From Mucilaginibacter lacusdianchii (GTDB taxonomy: Bacteria > Bacteroidota > Bacteroidia > Sphingobacteriales > Sphingobacteriaceae), in assembly GCF_009770985.1 (NCBI RefSeq), contig NZ_WSRW01000002.1:806001-870000 (forward strand): DNA of 64,000 bases. The letters are read 5' to 3'. Below the pieces are notes generated by a model. That model did not search any database. It had not been told where the DNA came from and worked only from the letters and a program-made list of their open reading frames with translations. This document shows, one piece after another, positions 27,365 through 36,376 of the stretch; the stretch's first letter is position 1; each line of letters opens with the position of its first letter. The translations under genes were made by a program, and so were the position numbers.

Positions 27365-27442
27365 CCTAACAAGGTGGCTTTTTTCGTTTCTATCGTTCTT
27401 AAATTGCTACTTTAGCGTTATCAGGTTATAACGCGGATAACT

Positions 27443-28024
27443 ATGGGCAGTATACAAACATGTTTCATCAGTATTCTTTATAAGCAAAAAAAGCTTAACT
27501 ATTATTTTCCAAACATTGTAAGGAAACCAGCAACGCTACAGGAGATTGCCCGAACCGAAGAAGCATTAAATTTGACATTCAACGATGAATTAAAAGAGCT
27601 ATACTTCGTTGCTGATGGAACTGATTTTCAGGCCATGACACCATCTGGGTTTACCGGATTAATTCCTATTCACTCCTTTTTATCTCTTAGCGACGCAGTT
27701 GAATACTATAGGCAAAGCATGGAATATGAAGAAAGCTTCCACAACCATACAAAAGACTTTGAACCAGGCAAGCAGCTGTTTCCTTTCTTGGAAGATGGAG
27801 CTGGAAACTGCTATTGGGTTGATCTGAATGAAGGAACACCCAGTTACGGAAGAATATACTGGACTAATACTTTCGGACAAGAACCGGACTATACTTACAA
27901 TTCTCTTACTAGAATGTTTGAAGTCATTGCTGAGGCTTATCAGAAAGATATTATGTTTTTAGATGAAGATGGTTACTTAGATTGTGACTTCGAAGCATTT
28001 GATAAGCTATCTGAAAGGGGGTAA
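27443..28024 (+). CDS. SUKH (SMI1/KNR4) family protein, orphan immunity
   Basis: This 193-residue protein contains RKPATLQEIARTEEALNLTF, NDELKELYFVADGTDF, LIPIHSFLSL and FPFLEDGAGNCYWVDL, the order seen in SUKH/SMI1_KNR4 domains. No toxin gene is adjacent. It is the first of a row of small immunity-type genes reaching 37.8 kb. The N-terminal 20 residues are hydrophobic and the true start may be slightly downstream. Confidence 0.8.
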   Translation: MGSIQTCFISILYKQKKLNYYFPNIVRKPATLQEIARTEEALNLTFNDELKELYFVADGTDFQAMTPSGFTGLIPIHSFLSLSDAVEYYRQSMEYEESFHNHTKDFEPGKQLFPFLEDGAGNCYWVDLNEGTPSYGRIYWTNTFGQEPDYTYNSLTRMFEVIAEAYQKDIMFLDEDGYLDCDFEAFDKLSERG

Positions 28025-28057
28025 GAATAGATACACTTTCATATATAATTATGGATT

Positions 28058-28555
28058 TTAGAACCAACTTTTAAGTCCTTCAGTATCTTCTATAGTATGG
28101 TAACCTAGCAGCTCATTGATGCCGATAGCAATCCTAGCAGCAACATCTTCATGACGAATAATTGATATGATCCAATTCATGCCGCATAACCAAAGAAACA
28201 TGATAATACCTATCCACCAGTCACCGTTACCTATTTGTGCAATAAGTCCCATAAAAGCTGCCATAAGCGAAGTAAAAATGAATAGCTTATACATCTTAAT
28301 CTTATAGACTAGGCACCATTTGTTGCCTTTATTGCTCAAGGTAAACGAGCCACAGTCAACACTTTCAAATAGGGCATGTCGCTTGTTCGCGGAAGTTGAA
28401 CCTTTGTAAGTAACAGATTCCTCTGACATAACAATATTGTCGGCTTTGTCCGCTAATATTCTCTTTTTAATATATTCTAAAACTTGACGTTGGTTATTAG
28501 GCATAATAACTGCTCTTAGCGGTTTGGTGTAGCGTATGGAGAAAGGAAAAGGCAT
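28058..28555 (-). CDS. two-TM hypothetical protein
   Basis: This 165-residue protein is read from the ATG at 28555 (MPFPFSIRYTK), which looks like the natural start; a GTG at 28627 would add 24 residues. The N-terminal half is soluble and beta-rich (VTYKGSTSANKRHALFES); two membrane helices follow (LFIFTSLMAAFMGLIAQ and WWIGIIMFLWLCGMNWIISI). It converges on the SUKH gene. Small two-TM proteins are frequent among immunity genes, but no family was recognised. Confidence 0.5.
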   Translation of the reverse strand: MPFPFSIRYTKPLRAVIMPNNQRQVLEYIKKRILADKADNIVMSEESVTYKGSTSANKRHALFESVDCGSFTLSNKGNKWCLVYKIKMYKLFIFTSLMAAFMGLIAQIGNGDWWIGIIMFLWLCGMNWIISIIRHEDVAARIAIGINELLGYHTIEDTEGLKSWF

Positions 28556-28666
28556 GTTGCAATATAGTTTATACAATGAGAGATTTTCAAAAAAGTTCAC
28601 CAATTGCTTACTTATATAGGAAGTCACAACAATTGATAAAAAATTGAAAAACGATTTGCCAACTAC

Positions 28667-29358
28667 TTACCACATCTTCCACCAGGGCTTCTTTATTTGT
28701 TCAGTAGTCTTACCTGAATTAGCTAACGGAGTTTTCTCTGGTACTAGTGGTATATCCTTTGTCCAGAGCTTATAGGTTTGACCCTTAACATTTTCATTCT
28801 CATCTATCGGATAAGGTAATGATAGCTTTCTCATAAAGTCGACAAGTTGCCAGTCACAATTTGTAAACTCGTCATCGTCATAAGCTTTCTCTTCTTTATC
28901 AAGATCCCAGCGCACCAAGTAGTTTTCTATAGCTTCTTTCTTTACGGAAGGCACATAATTAACAAGGGTGTCTGCGTTGCCTTTCCAACGTTCTATTTCC
29001 TTTTGACTTACCCTATCATCCCAGTAGTCCGGTATAGGGCAGAACTGATCTTTAATTTCTCCAGATACAAACAAGGTATACATCCACAAATCACCATCAT
29101 GAATATGGCAAGAGAATACAGCTGCATCTAGCTCAAGAGATAAGAATTTAGAACACTCATCCCCTCCGAGAAGCCGTATGGGTACATGACTGTTGTATTT
29201 CCATTGCTTTCTTCAACCACACAAAAGTTGCTATGATCGCTACTTAATTCAGCCTTTTCAAGCCCGCCACCTTTATTGCTTAAGTAGGTTGTTAGACTCC
29301 TTGTTACCTCAGATGCTGGTTGATTAATTATTCCGGAAAGCGAAAGAAACATGCCCAT
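28667..29358 (-). pseudogene. immunity-type gene split by a one-base deletion
   Basis: Two adjacent minus-strand frames belong to one protein. The first starts MGMFLSLSGIINQPASEV and runs to NTTVMYPYGFSEG. The second continues ECSKFLSLELDAAVFSCHI, HDGDLWMYTLFVSGEIKDQF and CPIPDYWDD, through a Trp/Asp-rich region to KPWWKMW. The break is at about 29161-29165. Adding one T turns GAGGGGATGAG into GAGTGGGATGAG, restoring EWDE, which is what I expect at that place in this family (HIHDGDLWMY, DQFNPIPDYW). About 230 residues would result. The family is known to me only as hypothetical/immunity-like. It is either a real frameshift or a read error. Confidence 0.65.
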
Positions 29359-29710
29359 GATTGCTACAAGTGTTAAATGAGCACCTAATATACTTCTTCT
29401 TTAATCAATGGAAAAATTGGTTGTGCTGCTACTGGTTTCCCAATATTCCACCATTTAAGAAAAAACGGTTTTCATCTAGATGCCAATCTACTCTGTCAAT
29501 CGATCGCCCCCCCGATCCGAAATCCCCCCTCACCTTCGTCTGAGGTAAAATGGAATATTTCGGTCTTGTGCGCTCACAATGACTGTCCCAATCGCTCGAT
29601 TTTCTACCCTACTGAAGGTTTTCCCAGAGCCTTCCATATAATAACTAAGAATAGTTCCTAAGTCCACAACAAACCTTTAAACGCAAACCTTCTCAAACAC
29701 CATTACCACC
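29359..29710. other. intergenic region, no gene seen
   Basis: No coding region or terminator was recognised in about 350 bases; short open frames on both strands look random. Confidence 0.3.
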
Positions 29711-30221
29711 ATGAAAGAACTTCCCTATTGAATTTGAACCCATTCCTATTAATGTACCTGATCCGTTACCTGTTAAATCCAAAAGACGTAGGGAAACACC
29801 CAGATGGATAGTCGCAAAATCCAGAATCAACCACAAATACTATCAACGGCAAAACGATGCTGTAGAATGTCACTATCACGAAATCATTGCTAAAGTAAAC
29901 GAACGCATCCTGCATTATGATGGCGATACCATCTATGACCAAGACCACAAGGAAGATAAGGACTCTTATACCGGTATGCATAGCTTTGTCACCAGTACAT
30001 TTTACTGGCGGTTAGATTGCGAGCTTGCCTATAACTACAGGGTTTACTTTGCCTTTCACAACTGCCCGTATGAAGACACGGTCAGGCAAATGATGCAAGG
30101 CTATCCATTAGACCGCACCACACAGGAGCATCACTTTCCGCAAGGCTATGAAGCCTTTTACAAACGGGTACTTGAGGTGCAAGACGCTATTCACATGACA
30201 ACATTAAAAGCCCCAGGCTGA
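29711..30221 (+). pseudogene. hypothetical protein, frameshifted near its start
   Basis: An ATG at 29711 reads MKELP and then stops in the original frame. Removing one C from the CCC at 29723-29725 gives MKELPIEFEPIPINVPDPLP and a continuous frame through KSKRRRETPRWIVAKSRINH, FYWRLDCELAYNYRVYFAF and a Lys/His-rich end. About 169 residues would result. Without the correction, translation could begin only at the ATG at 29976, losing half the protein. No family recognised. Confidence 0.5.
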
Positions 30222-30246
30222 AAGTAGCCTTTACGGGTGGCAGGTC

Positions 30247-30277
30247 AAAAGCTTGGTACAGATGGTACCAGGCTTTT
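30247..30277 (+). terminator. hairpin terminator
   Basis: The 13-bp stem (AAAAGCTTGGTAC at 30247-30259 with GTACCAGGCTTTT at 30265-30277, one wobble) ends in TTTT and lies 26 bases after the preceding frame. Confidence 0.6.
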
Positions 30278-30337
30278 CCTGTTTTCAAGCTTTCGCTACC
30301 CACTCACACATTTATTAACCCTTTAAACATAACCCAC

Positions 30338-30838
30338 ATGAAACCACAATCAACACCTGACTTACCAGTCGCTGCTTTTAATGCTGAAGTGCGTAAAGTT
30401 TATTTCAAACTACTCAAAGAAGCCAAAATCTTGTTAGCTACAATTGAAGAAGAACCGTTAAGATTCTCATTGATCAGAGAAGAAAAGCAACCTATTCAGC
30501 AAGGCACTATAGTGCATGAATTAATAAACCCATTGCTCTATCTCCGGCTGGAATGTTATGCCGAAAATAAGCCAGGCGTCCACTATGGTTTTGAGCTGTC
30601 CCCGACATTTGGACAGTATTACCACGTTACCAATACCTTCGTCCGCATCCTTTATAAGCATACAATGGTTGAGGCTACACCTATCAACATTGAAGACTGC
30701 ATCCGTACAGACTATGTACTGAATGATTGTTCTGCCTTATATGAGCATATCGAAGAAAGAGGCTGCAAGCACCATACTTTTCAACTCATACTGTATAAAG
30801 CTAAAGCAGTCAAAAGAAAGTTGCGTAAGGTTGCTTAA
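30338..30838 (+). CDS. hypothetical protein
   Basis: This 166-residue soluble protein has the segments LLKEAKILLATIEEEPLRFS, INPLLYLRLECYAENKPGVH and FQLILYKAKAVKRKLRKV. It looks alpha/beta with a basic C terminus; no signal peptide or motif was recognised. It lies downstream of the frameshifted 29711 gene, and similar upstream leaders (AACCCTTTAAAC versus CAAACCTTTAAACG) suggest the two were acquired together. A perfect 20-bp hairpin begins inside its last codons. Confidence 0.5.
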   Translation: MKPQSTPDLPVAAFNAEVRKVYFKLLKEAKILLATIEEEPLRFSLIREEKQPIQQGTIVHELINPLLYLRLECYAENKPGVHYGFELSPTFGQYYHVTNTFVRILYKHTMVEATPINIEDCIRTDYVLNDCSALYEHIEERGCKHHTFQLILYKAKAVKRKLRKVA

Positions 30839-30884
30839 CTGCAATGGGAGTCTTAGTACTGCTATTGCAGTTAAGCAACCTTAC
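30825..30884. repeat. perfect 20-bp inverted repeat overlapping a stop codon
   Basis: The arm at 30825-30844 is exactly complementary to 30865-30884, with a 20-base spacer. The left arm covers the final codons and TAA of the 30338 gene. The stem is longer than most terminators and is not followed by a clear T-run (TTCTTTTA). Confidence 0.85.
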
Positions 30885-31129
30885 TTCTTTTATTTCAAAG
30901 ACGACAAATTGTTCCAGGTGGACAGGGGAACCCGTTCTCCGGATTTGATCATTCAAAGCAATAGTAACTGATGAAGGGAAGCCTATTCAATTTGAGTAGG
31001 CTGTTATACTTTCAACACCTATCTTTAGAAGTTCACAAAGGTATATAACAGCAACCTACATCACCTAACAACAAGCTACTTACAAAGTTTAACTTATAAT
31101 GAGTAGGCTCTGAATAGCCACTATAAGCT

Positions 31130-32293
31130 TTACTTATTCAACAACTTCTCAATGTGATCGGTAACTTTCTGTTCAAAGTCATCATCATATCCCACAACTG
31201 TGCTTGCAACTTTGCCTTCTTTGTCAATGAAATAATAGGTTGGAAACGCGCTTACATGATATGCTTTAACTACGTTTGCTGCTTCAATGTAGCCTGAATA
31301 CTTGATTTTGTATTGCTTCTCAAAAGCTAAAACCGCTTTCTTGCTGTCTCTTTCACTAAGGCTTACGATGACGACATCCTTATTCTTGTACTTTTCATAA
31401 ATTGCGTTCAATGGCTTAATGGAGAGCATACATCCCGCACAACCAATGAAGTAGAAATCCATCACAACAACTTTGCCGTTCAACTGACTTAATGAAACCC
31501 TATTGCCGTTTACATCATATAAAGACCAATCGGGTGCCAGTGCTCCCGCAGTTAGTAAGGTTGGTTGTACAGCGCTTTCTTTCCTGGGACGGAAGCTGTT
31601 AGGTACGGCAAAACGTGCGATATTGACACCTGTTTGGTTAAATTGGTAATCAAAATATCTTTTCTCATCATAATAGTCTGTCACCATATTACGGTATTTA
31701 TATCTTCCTCTAATTGTAGCCAGTATTGGCAATCCTGTTCCCTTGTTAATATAAAATTCTCTTCGTGAGTATAAATGCTCGTTATCTTCGGTCGTATCTA
31801 ATACGTTAACTACGATATGCGAGGCAGTTGTACCATTGATAACAGTGTCTGTAGCCATTTTTATGGGAAAAGTGCGTTTATCATAAAAGCTCTTTACAAA
31901 CTTCAGGCTGCCTATAATTGATTGACCGTATGCCGATGGTGTTTCCTCTGAGAAAAAAGTAGTATCTGCGGGTGATAAAACCTGTATACCCTTTCCGCTA
32001 TACAGGTCTATTCTGTGAAAGCTTTCCGTTTGATGGTCCGTTTCGATGCTATAATAGTATCCAAATTGCTTATCGTCGGGAACTTTAAGAAACAGTTCTT
32101 TGTTATGCGCCACTGTCGTATCGGTGCCCATATCTCTTCGTTTATTGATAGATCTGTAACTGAGGTTGTGATAGCTATCCAGTTTGGAGATAAGGCCATC
32201 TATTAAGGAAACCTGTGCATTAGCGCTACTGCTACAAAATAGTAAGGCTGCGTACAGAGCTGGTTTGATAAAATTTGTGATGTTCAAAGGCAT
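31130..32293 (-). CDS. TlpA-like thiol-disulfide oxidoreductase, exported
   Basis: This 387-residue protein has a signal peptide (ALYAALLFCSSSANAQ). The N-terminal 230 residues are a beta-rich outer-membrane-lipoprotein-like domain. The C-terminal thioredoxin domain starts APDWSLYDVNGNRVSLSQL; the active site is Cys285-Ala-Gly-Cys288 in FIGCAGCML, with the cis-Pro strand at SAFPTYYFID. It would act in the periplasm, reducing or isomerising disulfides; cytochrome maturation proteins share the domain. It is the only clearly housekeeping-type gene in the immunity array and is transcribed opposite to most of it. Confidence 0.85.
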   Translation of the reverse strand: MPLNITNFIKPALYAALLFCSSSANAQVSLIDGLISKLDSYHNLSYRSINKRRDMGTDTTVAHNKELFLKVPDDKQFGYYYSIETDHQTESFHRIDLYSGKGIQVLSPADTTFFSEETPSAYGQSIIGSLKFVKSFYDKRTFPIKMATDTVINGTTASHIVVNVLDTTEDNEHLYSRREFYINKGTGLPILATIRGRYKYRNMVTDYYDEKRYFDYQFNQTGVNIARFAVPNSFRPRKESAVQPTLLTAGALAPDWSLYDVNGNRVSLSQLNGKVVVMDFYFIGCAGCMLSIKPLNAIYEKYKNKDVVIVSLSERDSKKAVLAFEKQYKIKYSGYIEAANVVKAYHVSAFPTYYFIDKEGKVASTVVGYDDDFEQKVTDHIEKLLNK

Positions 32294-32864
32294 AACGAAC
32301 AGGTTGATTATAAGGCTATGAGCTAGCTTTGTAAAGCTATAAAGGATTTACAGATATACAAGTGATTTAACTTATTTTAACTGACCGTCAATAAACCTTC
32401 ACTTGCCTTACCCGCTGAGGAGTGGCTTAAGACGGGATAAGACAAGCTCTGCTTATGTCACTCGGCTAGGGCCATCCGCACAACCCACGAGGAAGATAGG
32501 TATTATGCAACACCTAAGCTTCTCAAAAGCAACCGCCAGATGTCGTTACGTTCAACAAACTTTGCAAGCACGTTTCACTTCACTGCGCCATTCGCTCAAT
32601 GACAGGACATTTTTTAGCCAGCCCTTATATACATATACCCACCGTACAGAAAATGTCCCACCATTTATAAACCCACACTTCGCAATCTGTCACTTGCTTT
32701 GAGTTTAAGCAAAGGTGTTGCTCCATGAAACCTTTCTCTGCCTATGGTAGCATTACGCTTCGCTCCATTACAACCAAAGTCAAGCGGTTTCCACAATTTT
32801 GCTCACCTACGCATCGCAAATGGCTTCAGCCTTGTCACAGCTTTTAGTCCTTCGCTCATCCCTT
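32294..32864. other. non-coding stretch before the hairpin repeat
   Basis: No gene was recognised. The sequence is less AT-rich than nearby intergenic DNA and contains many TTCGCT motifs. It may hold eroded gene remnants. It leads into copy 1 of a dispersed hairpin repeat. Confidence 0.3.
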
Positions 32865-32973
32865 ACAAGTCAAAACCAGCGCCAAGCCTTTGTGAAGCAT
32901 TCTGAGTGACTGCACCTTTTCGGTGCTTCCTCCACTCAGACCATTTGCTCAATTCGCGTAGGGACGGTTCGCT
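32865..32973 (+). repeat. dispersed hairpin repeat, copy 1
   Basis: These 109 bases align with 34387-34494 at roughly 80 percent identity by eye. A nested hairpin lies in the centre: CTGAGTG...CACTCAG outside and GCACC...GGTGC inside. The 3' box is AATTCGCGTAGGGACGGTTC. The ORF at 33011 begins 38 bases later. Confidence 0.8.
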
Positions 32974-33010
32974 ATCTACTCTGTAGGTTAATACTTATCT
33001 TACACTCGTT

Positions 33011-33415
33011 ATGATGAATGATATCGAGACCCTAATATTCGATTTTCAACAATCTGTTAAGGAAGTTGTACAGCTTTTCTACGATAAGTACAAACGTAAA
33101 GATTTGCTGAATGCTTGGCATCAGAGAGTCTTCCCATCAGTAGGCTGCTTTGGTAAAGTGATGAAACGCTATAACTTTCATGGAATCGGTTTGTGTGTAG
33201 AATTGAGTGATAAAGTAGTTGAATTTGACTTTGGTCCAGATGACCGTATTGATGGGTATGATGCGTGGCGCCTGTTTAATTTTGCTGATTCACAGGAAAA
33301 GCACAAAGGATTATGGACTTATAAACAGATTGATGCAGAGCTGAAGAGGTTGGAAGAAGAACAAAAGATTATCAAACTTAATGAAGATTGCAGTAATAAT
33401 TATTACTGGAAGTAA
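33011..33415 (+). CDS. DUF6896-like immunity protein
   Basis: This 134-residue soluble protein contains YNFHGIGLCVEL, VVEFDFGPDDRIDGYDAWRL and FNFADSQEKH. That pattern, a FHG.G strand followed by FDFG and GYDAWRL, matches DUF6896-type proteins, which occur beside polymorphic toxins. No toxin is adjacent. It follows hairpin repeat copy 1. The MetMet start at 33011 is suitable. Confidence 0.6.
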   Translation: MMNDIETLIFDFQQSVKEVVQLFYDKYKRKDLLNAWHQRVFPSVGCFGKVMKRYNFHGIGLCVELSDKVVEFDFGPDDRIDGYDAWRLFNFADSQEKHKGLWTYKQIDAELKRLEEEQKIIKLNEDCSNNYYWK

Positions 33416-33463
33416 TTATTCTATGCATCCGCCTTGCAGCTACCTATGCACAGCCCTAGACCT

Positions 33464-33486
33464 CAATTCGCGCAGGGCGGTTCGCT
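33464..33486 (+). repeat. dispersed repeat, copy 2 (3' box only)
   Basis: CAATTCGCGCAGGGCGGTTC followed by GCT matches the 3' box of copies 1 and 3. The hairpin part is missing or unrecognisable. The broken gene at 33542 follows. Confidence 0.65.
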
Positions 33487-33541
33487 ATAATACATCATGG
33501 AAGAATATTTAATTTAACTCATCCAACTTAAATAATCAACG

Positions 33542-33937
33542 GTGTTCATCAGATTTATTACACGCTTCATCAATGACGATGGTGAAGAAGAAACCGGCAT
33601 CTTCAACGCTTTAGGATACATAAGAGATCATCCAGCAACACAATACAATGATGCTTACTAACTTAAGTTGCTTAAAGGGTGGGGCAATGCATATTTAAAG
33701 AAGCCTACTAAATTTTCTAATGCCAGCAGTAGACACGCTACACCTATATCGTTATCATGGTTTAGGGATTCAGCAACGGAACACATAAGAAAGATACAGG
33801 AGCTTATGGATATATTAGATAGGTATCATGTCATTGTAGAAAGAGTTACAAGTAAAAATCCCGGTTACATTGTTTATGAGGATGAGTACCAAGTATCTGC
33901 TGTGCCGTTCAAAACAGACCGAGCACGAGTTAGATAG
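33542..33937 (+). pseudogene. immunity-type gene with an in-frame stop
   Basis: One frame from the GTG at 33542 reads FIRFITRFINDDGEEETGIF, then IRDHPATQYNDAY, a TAA at 33659-33661, LKLLKGWGNAYLKKPTKFSN, SWFRDSATEHIRKIQELMDI and PGYIVYEDEYQVSAVPF. The KPTKF, SWF.DSA.EHI and PGYIVYEDE.QV blocks are those of a family of about 130 residues that I recall from many genomes, always unsplit. GAA to TAA is the simplest cause of the stop. Translation could restart only near 33668, without the N-terminal domain. Confidence 0.6.
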
Positions 33938-34012
33938 CCCTAGAATACATTCACTACACCCGCAGATAGCGTTGCGCATACAGTTTTTAATTTAACTATA
34001 TTAGTGTATCAT

Positions 34013-34345
34013 ATGAGCTTACTTCAAAGAATCTTCAAGAACGCACCTGTAACCAACGAAGTTGTCTCGACTACAGGATTAAAAAAACATGTAATTGAAT
34101 TCACTTTGTGGAAAGAAGACCTTCCTTTGGAAATACAATTAGAGCCAGAGTGTTTTATTTATAAGGTTGAACCAGGTAGTACTTTAAAGTTCGTTGCTGT
34201 GACCGATGACTATTTTGAGTGGGCACTACGAAGCGACAGAAAGTTAGGTGGAATACAATTGTATCCCAAAGGGAAAGGCGATTATGAAATAGAGATATAT
34301 GAAAACGGTGAACTTTTAAAAGACTGGTTCAAATATATGCGCTAA
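34013..34345 (+). CDS. hypothetical protein, immunity-type size
   Basis: This 110-residue soluble protein is read from the ATG at 34013 (MSLLQRIFKNAP). It is mainly beta-strand (HVIEFTLWKEDLPLEIQL, STLKFVAVTDDYFEWALR, GDYEIEIYENGELLKDWF). No motif or signal peptide. Its size, composition and position between hairpin-repeat copies fit an immunity or other cargo gene. No family recognised. Confidence 0.5.
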   Translation: MSLLQRIFKNAPVTNEVVSTTGLKKHVIEFTLWKEDLPLEIQLEPECFIYKVEPGSTLKFVAVTDDYFEWALRSDRKLGGIQLYPKGKGDYEIEIYENGELLKDWFKYMR

Positions 34346-34386
34346 GATTAACACTTCTTTAAGACGCTAAGTGCTTAAAGATCTTA

Positions 34387-34494
34387 ACAAGTCAAAAGCA
34401 GCGCCAGCTTTTTATAAAGCATTTTGAGTACCCGCACCTGATCGGTGCTTTCTACGCTCAGACCATTTGCTTAATTCGCGCAGGACGGTTCGCA
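34387..34494 (+). repeat. dispersed hairpin repeat, copy 3
   Basis: It matches copy 1 along its length, including AAAGCATT, the nested hairpin (GCACC-TGAT-CGGTGC) and the box AATTCGCGCAGGACGGTTC. The loop sequence differs while the stem is kept. The lipoprotein gene at 34530 follows after 35 bases. Confidence 0.8.
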
Positions 34495-34529
34495 ACTTAT
34501 ACAGTTTATTATGTACATTCGCTAGAACC

Positions 34530-35282
34530 ATGAAGCCTTATCTAAATTACGCAGTCACCAGTTTGATTAGTATCTTGTTTGCCAGCTGTCAATTTAGCTT
34601 AAAAAGGTATCAAAATCAAGCGCTGCTTTCAATACAAAAGAGGTTTCCCGAACTGCCGATAGAAAAAGGAAAGTTTAAAGAAGGTTATGAACTTGTACGC
34701 AGTGTCGAAATCAGTCATCCAGCAGTAACGATGGCATTATATTCTCCTCAAACGTTCGAGGATAAGCAGTATGTGATTCTTTTATCAAATGCCGAAGGTC
34801 AGTGTTACGCTGTACCTTACCCTTCGCTTCGCTACAAGAGCTATTGGAACTATGTCTTTGATACCTCAAAGAAGCCTGCGCCATTAAAAGGCGGGAACTT
34901 TGAATATGAAATAAATAAAGCCTTGTCGACACTTAATCTTAATACGCAGTATGATGGAAATACGGTGCTCTCGGAAATGTTTCGGTCATTACTAGGTTGT
35001 CATTATATCAGACGGGTCGATTCCTTGGAGCTGGATCCCAAAAACGAGCGTTATAAAGGATACGCAGATAGCTGCATGGTCATGCAGAGCAAGACTTTCA
35101 AAACAATAATGAATGGGGCAAGCACAGACAAATACTGGCGAAGTATGGCTTATTGGAGCAATGACGGACGGATATTCCACTTCGACAAGTTGGATGGGCC
35201 AGATCCCAATAAGACTGCCTACTTCAAAATAAGAGTATTCAGATTACCGTGCGTAGTTGACCCTTGCGTATTTAGAATATAA
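34530..35282 (+). CDS. lipoprotein, hypothetical
   Basis: This 250-residue protein starts at the ATG at 34530. The leader MKPYLNYAVTSLISILFASC ends in a lipobox with Cys20. The mature part contains ISHPAVTMALYSPQTF and SEMFRSLLGCHYIRRVDSLE. No catalytic motif was recognised. An exported lipoprotein in an immunity array could protect against toxins that act in the periplasm. It follows hairpin-repeat copy 3 and precedes another membrane-anchored gene by 48 bases. Confidence 0.55.
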   Translation: MKPYLNYAVTSLISILFASCQFSLKRYQNQALLSIQKRFPELPIEKGKFKEGYELVRSVEISHPAVTMALYSPQTFEDKQYVILLSNAEGQCYAVPYPSLRYKSYWNYVFDTSKKPAPLKGGNFEYEINKALSTLNLNTQYDGNTVLSEMFRSLLGCHYIRRVDSLELDPKNERYKGYADSCMVMQSKTFKTIMNGASTDKYWRSMAYWSNDGRIFHFDKLDGPDPNKTAYFKIRVFRLPCVVDPCVFRI

Positions 35283-35330
35283 GATCAACCACAACAATTA
35301 GCGACAAGTTCAGCGTCTAGAAGTTATTTT

Positions 35331-35675
35331 ATGAGAGTTGGAAAAATCGCTTTGCTTTTAATTATAATCTGCGTTTTGTATGATTTTTTAAGTCCTACTA
35401 TTAATGACTTAAAACTTAGGTATAATGGTAGGTGCACCAAAGCGGTGCCGACTTCCAATATGGTACGCATAAAGTATCACAAGGCAGAGTTGACATACAA
35501 GTTTCTCATCAATAGAGAATCGTTCGAGGGAAACTCATTGAATACGGACACTAGCATGTCTGGCGACAGTTTATGTATAATCTATTTACAAAGTAGTCCT
35601 TCTAAAGAGGGCTTTGAGATTAGTTGTTATCAGTTGGGTAGAGATGAATGGAAAAGCGGGTTTGTAACTGTATAG
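35331..35675 (+). CDS. small membrane-anchored hypothetical protein
   Basis: This 114-residue protein has one N-terminal membrane helix (residues 4-20, GKIALLLIIICVLYDFL) and a small beta-rich exported domain (VRIKYHKAELTYKFLINRES, GFEISCYQLGRDEW). No family recognised. It may be co-transcribed with the lipoprotein gene 48 bases upstream. Confidence 0.5.
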   Translation: MRVGKIALLLIIICVLYDFLSPTINDLKLRYNGRCTKAVPTSNMVRIKYHKAELTYKFLINRESFEGNSLNTDTSMSGDSLCIIYLQSSPSKEGFEISCYQLGRDEWKSGFVTV

Positions 35676-35950
35676 GGAGATATTTTATGGTCAGAGTCTA
35701 TAAATGCCATGCCTGAATGAAGATAAATGCAGCATCACTTACCATCCTTAACTTATAAAAAAGCAATTCAGCGCTCAACCACTACTTTAAAAGTTAAACC
35801 CTCTACCAAGGGAGTAGTTGCTACTTGCGACAGTTGGTAAACATGGGGCTATAATAGACACTTTTATTAAAGAAAGTGTCGCAGCATTTATAGTTGCTAA
35901 CACACGTTCATTTATATTGAGTATTCTTGACAAACCTTAAATTCGGCTAT

Positions 35951-36376
35951 ATGATACAAAGGCACCGGTATAGGCTTTTACTCATGCTTCTCTTATTTGC
36001 ATTATGTTCTATATCCTTCATTTATACAAATAGGGAAGATAAACTTGCCAAACCGCTTTTAACCATCAAAGATGAAGCTATAACTACTGCGATTGAAGAT
36101 GTAATTAGAAAGGACCCGGGTAGATTAAACGTCCTGCTCATCTTTGTAGACAGTAATATCAATAATTCACTCTCAGTTGGAATTGCAGCACTAGACAGCT
36201 TTTCTGTTGCACGCTATTTAGGGCCTCGAGTAGGAGATGTTAAAGGAGCACTTGCCTACAGGAAGCATATCTTACTGGTTTCAGGAAATGCAACTGAGAA
36301 AATCTTCGGCTACTCGGATAAAGCAATGCCAATAAATATACTTTCGCTATATGAGCTTAAGAGTAATACAGATTGA
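35951..36376 (+). CDS. membrane-anchored hypothetical protein
   Basis: This protein of about 141 residues is read from the ATG at 35951 (MIQRHRYRLLLMLLLFALCS). One N-terminal helix (residues 7-24) is followed by an exported alpha/beta domain: ITTAIEDVIRKDPGRLNVLL, IFVDSNINNSLSVGI and YRKHILLVSG. Its 3' end overlaps the 52-codon frame at 36351. No family recognised. Confidence 0.45.
   Translation: MIQRHRYRLLLMLLLFALCSISFIYTNREDKLAKPLLTIKDEAITTAIEDVIRKDPGRLNVLLIFVDSNINNSLSVGIAALDSFSVARYLGPRVGDVKGALAYRKHILLVSGNATEKIFGYSDKAMPINILSLYELKSNTD

Noticed and set aside
29361..29543. 60-codon frame in the gap after the split immunity gene
   Set aside because: Random-looking composition, with no motif or signal to support it.
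32865..34494. Integron attC sites
   Set aside because: The repeats have imperfect hairpins and precede small genes, but no GTTRRRY core pair or integron integrase is visible, so the comparison is only an analogy.
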